The notes under the pieces were generated by a model, which ran no database searches, was not told the DNA's origin, and worked only from the letters and a program-made list of their open reading frames with translations. From the NCBI GenBank assembly GCA_016187325.1, contig JACPJY010000203.1:1-7136 (forward strand): 7,136 bases of DNA, in the 5' to 3' direction. Made by a program: the position numbers and the translations under genes. Source of the stretch: Rhodospirillales bacterium (lineage in GTDB: Bacteria; Pseudomonadota; Alphaproteobacteria; Rhodospirillales; Casp-alpha2). Of the stretch, positions 5,848-7,136 are shown in pieces. Each line of letters begins with the position of its first letter. The first letter of the stretch is position 1.

Positions 5848-6810
5848 ATGGGGATCACGAAAGCCAGCCGGAACAAGGAGCAGCGCGCCAACAGCGTATG
5901 GCAGCGCACGCTTAAGTCTTCGGTCAGTTGCGTTGGCGTCGGGCTCCACTCCGGCAAGCCCGCGTCGTTGACTTTGCAACCGGCGGCGATCGATGCTGGC
6001 ATCGTCTTTAAGCGCACCGACATCGGCGGCGCAGCGATTCCGGCAAAATGGGATCACGTCGTCGATTCCCGCATGTGCACTACCATCGGTGACGGCAACG
6101 GCGTCGCCATCGGCACGGTCGAGCATCTGATGGCGGCGCTCGCCGGCTGCGGCATCGACAACGCCGTGGTCGAGGTCGACGGCCCGGAAGTACCGATCAT
6201 GGACGGCAGCGCGCAGCCGTTCGTCGCCATGGTCGCGACCGCCGGCGTGGTCAACCAGGATGCACCTCGCCAAGTGATTCGGGTCCTAAAGACCGTGTCC
6301 GTCGAGACCGGCAACAGTCAGGCCCGGCTTTCACCCGGTTCATGCCTGTCGCTCGACGTCGCCATCGATTTCGCCAGCGGCGCCGTCGCCAAGCAATCGC
6401 TGTCGATCGGCGTTGTCAACGGCAGCTTCGCCCGCGAGTTGGCGGGCGCCCGTACCTTCGGTTTCCTGCACGAGGTCGAAAAGCTGTGGGCGGCCGGTCT
6501 GGCCAAGGGCGGATCGCTCGACAACGCCGTCGTGGTCAGCGGCGATAAGGTGCTGAACCAGGAAGGGCTCCGCTTCGACGACGAGTTCGTCCGCCACAAG
6601 ATCCTCGACGCCGTCGGCGACCTGTATCTGGCCGGCGCGCCGATCATCGGCAACTTCCACGGCGTGCGTTCCGGCCACGCTACCAACAACGCGCTCTTGA
6701 AGGCGCTGTTCACCGACTCGCGGTGCTGGAAATACGACCTATTGCGGGGCGACGAGACGCTGTCGGCCATCGACGGTGACATCTTCCCGGAACTTGCCGA
6801 AACCGCGTGA
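5848..6810 (+). CDS. lpxC: UDP-3-O-acyl-N-acetylglucosamine deacetylase LpxC
   Basis: LpxC is a cytoplasmic zinc enzyme that removes the acetyl group from UDP-3-O-acyl-GlcNAc, the committed step of lipid A synthesis. The 320-residue protein begins its conserved core at QRTLKSSVSCVGVGLHSGK. Residues expected at the active site are present: Glu92 and His93 in GTVEHLMAAL, His250 and Asp254 in VRHKILDAVGDLYL, and His277 in SGHATNN. His93, His250 and Asp254 correspond to the zinc ligands, and Glu92 and His277 to the acid-base residues of E. coli LpxC. The start is the only ATG before the core and adds a basic N-terminus of about 18 residues. Its GAGG (5841-5844) lies only 3 bases from the ATG, an unusually short gap; upstream the frame runs to 5773 without ATG, GTG or TTG. 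An intrinsic terminator follows the stop. In E. coli LpxC level is set by FtsH proteolysis; nothing here tells whether that applies. Confidence 0.97.
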   Translation: MGITKASRNKEQRANSVWQRTLKSSVSCVGVGLHSGKPASLTLQPAAIDAGIVFKRTDIGGAAIPAKWDHVVDSRMCTTIGDGNGVAIGTVEHLMAALAGCGIDNAVVEVDGPEVPIMDGSAQPFVAMVATAGVVNQDAPRQVIRVLKTVSVETGNSQARLSPGSCLSLDVAIDFASGAVAKQSLSIGVVNGSFARELAGARTFGFLHEVEKLWAAGLAKGGSLDNAVVVSGDKVLNQEGLRFDDEFVRHKILDAVGDLYLAGAPIIGNFHGVRSGHATNNALLKALFTDSRCWKYDLLRGDETLSAIDGDIFPELAETA

Positions 6811-6838
6811 TATTTCCCGTCCCCCCTCGTCGTTCCCG

Positions 6839-6861
6839 AACCCGCTTCCGGCGGGTTTTTT
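6839..6861 (+). terminator. Rho-independent terminator after lpxC
   Basis: AACCCGC (6839-6845) and GCGGGTT (6851-6857) form a 7-bp stem with the loop TTCCG, running straight into six T residues (6856-6861). It lies 28 bases after the lpxC stop and marks the end of the dcw transcript, so bamD needs its own promoter. Confidence 0.92.
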
Positions 6862-6899
6862 GCTGCCCTGATCGCTTCGGGCCGGCCGACCGAGGGCCT

Positions 6900-6929
6900 T
6901 TCACAAACCGGCCGCCGGCATGATATAAT
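6900..6929 (+). promoter_or_regulatory. Strong sigma-70-type promoter of bamD with extended -10
   Basis: A consensus -10 TATAAT (6924-6929) is preceded by TGA, giving the extended form TGATATAAT. TTCACA (6900-6905) matches five of six bases of the -35 consensus at an 18-base spacing. Transcription would start near 6935-6938, about 47 bases before the bamD ATG. The spacer holds the short GC palindrome CCGGC-C-GCCGG (6908-6918), which may be chance in such GC-rich DNA. The position just after the lpxC terminator supports the call. Confidence 0.85.
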
Positions 6930-6937
6930 CAGCGTTC

Positions 6938-6956
6938 GGGCGGCCCCCGGCCGCCC
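6938..6956 (+). other. 8-bp GC hairpin at the 5' end of the bamD transcript
   Basis: GGGCGGCC (6938-6945) and GGCCGCCC (6949-6956) are exact reverse complements around a three-base CCC loop. It would sit at or within a few bases of the predicted transcription start, a position where stems protect messages from 5'-end decay. No T run follows, so it is not a terminator. It also covers the region just before the ATG at 6959, which argues against that codon as the bamD start. Confidence 0.65.
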
Positions 6957-6982
6957 CCATGCGCAAGCAGGCAAATCGATCC

Positions 6983-7136
6983 ATGTACCGTCCCGACCCC
7001 ACCCCGAGGCCCCTGATCCTTGCCCTGGCGTGCCTCTTGGCCCTGACGCTTGGCGCTTGCACCGATAAGAAGAAAGATTACGTCGAGCGCCCGGTGGAGC
7101 AGCTCTACAACGAGGCCTTGGACGCCATGGTTGGCA
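6983..7136 (+). CDS. bamD: Outer-membrane assembly lipoprotein BamD, N-terminal part only
   Basis: BamD (ComL, YfiO) is a TPR lipoprotein on the inner face of the outer membrane and an essential partner of BamA in inserting beta-barrel proteins. Only the first 51 codons are in the window. They show a signal peptide with arginines at 3 and 9, a hydrophobic core (residues 11-25) and a lipobox LGAC with the lipidated cysteine at 26. The residue after it is Thr, which fits sorting to the outer membrane. The mature start TDKKKDYVERPVEQLYNEA leads into what looks like the first TPR helix, as in alphaproteobacterial BamD. I prefer ATG 6983 to the in-frame ATG 6959, which adds eight residues (MRKQANRS) and sits right behind the 5' hairpin with no ribosome site; the site for 6983 is itself weak (AGG at 6969-6971). 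The place after lpxC is the usual alphaproteobacterial one. Identity rests on a short fragment plus context. Confidence 0.85.
   Translation, partial: MYRPDPTPRPLILALACLLALTLGACTDKKKDYVERPVEQLYNEALDAMVG

Noticed and set aside
1..7136. Mobile elements, CRISPR arrays, tRNA or rRNA genes, or an undescribed accessory system
   Set aside because: The window is a conserved housekeeping cluster with nearly full coding density; no transposase, regular repeat array, RNA gene pattern or foreign gene was seen.

Overview
The window is the 3' end of a division and cell wall (dcw) cluster from a high-GC Gram-negative bacterium. Every gene is on the plus strand, in the order murB (5' part missing), ddl, ftsQ, ftsA, ftsZ, lpxC, bamD (only its start present). 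Four things point to an alphaproteobacterium, possibly close to the Rhodospirillales: the gene order, the GC-rich third codon positions, the FtsZ with a disordered linker of about 220 residues, and its C-terminal peptide ending DIPAFLRRQAN. LpxC and a BamD lipoprotein show that the cell makes lipopolysaccharide and an outer membrane. I do not assign a genus.

Bases 1-2466 are tightly coupled. murB and ddl overlap by ATGA at 704-707, and ddl and ftsQ overlap by ATGA at 1603-1606. ftsA follows after 43 bases. These genes make peptidoglycan precursors (MurB, Ddl) and the divisome (FtsQ, FtsA), and are almost certainly co-transcribed.

Bases 3791-3913 separate ftsA from ftsZ. This spacer holds three small inverted repeats, one a cUUCGg tetraloop hairpin and one a 9-bp GC stem, and then a perfect Shine-Dalgarno just before ftsZ. 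ftsZ (569 codons) encodes the Z-ring GTPase that FtsA anchors to the membrane.

Bases 5624-5847 separate ftsZ from lpxC. They hold the most unusual non-coding structure in the window, a nearly perfect inverted repeat of about 67 bases (5681-5747) in an AT-richer patch. lpxC (committed step of lipid A synthesis) follows.

The unit ends at a clear intrinsic terminator (6839-6861). A separate promoter with a consensus extended -10 (TGATATAAT) then drives bamD, whose transcript would begin with a strong GC hairpin.

All complete genes look intact and ordinary. I found no mobile element, CRISPR array, RNA gene or undescribed multigene system. The points worth a second look are the non-coding spacers and the short motifs inside the FtsZ linker.
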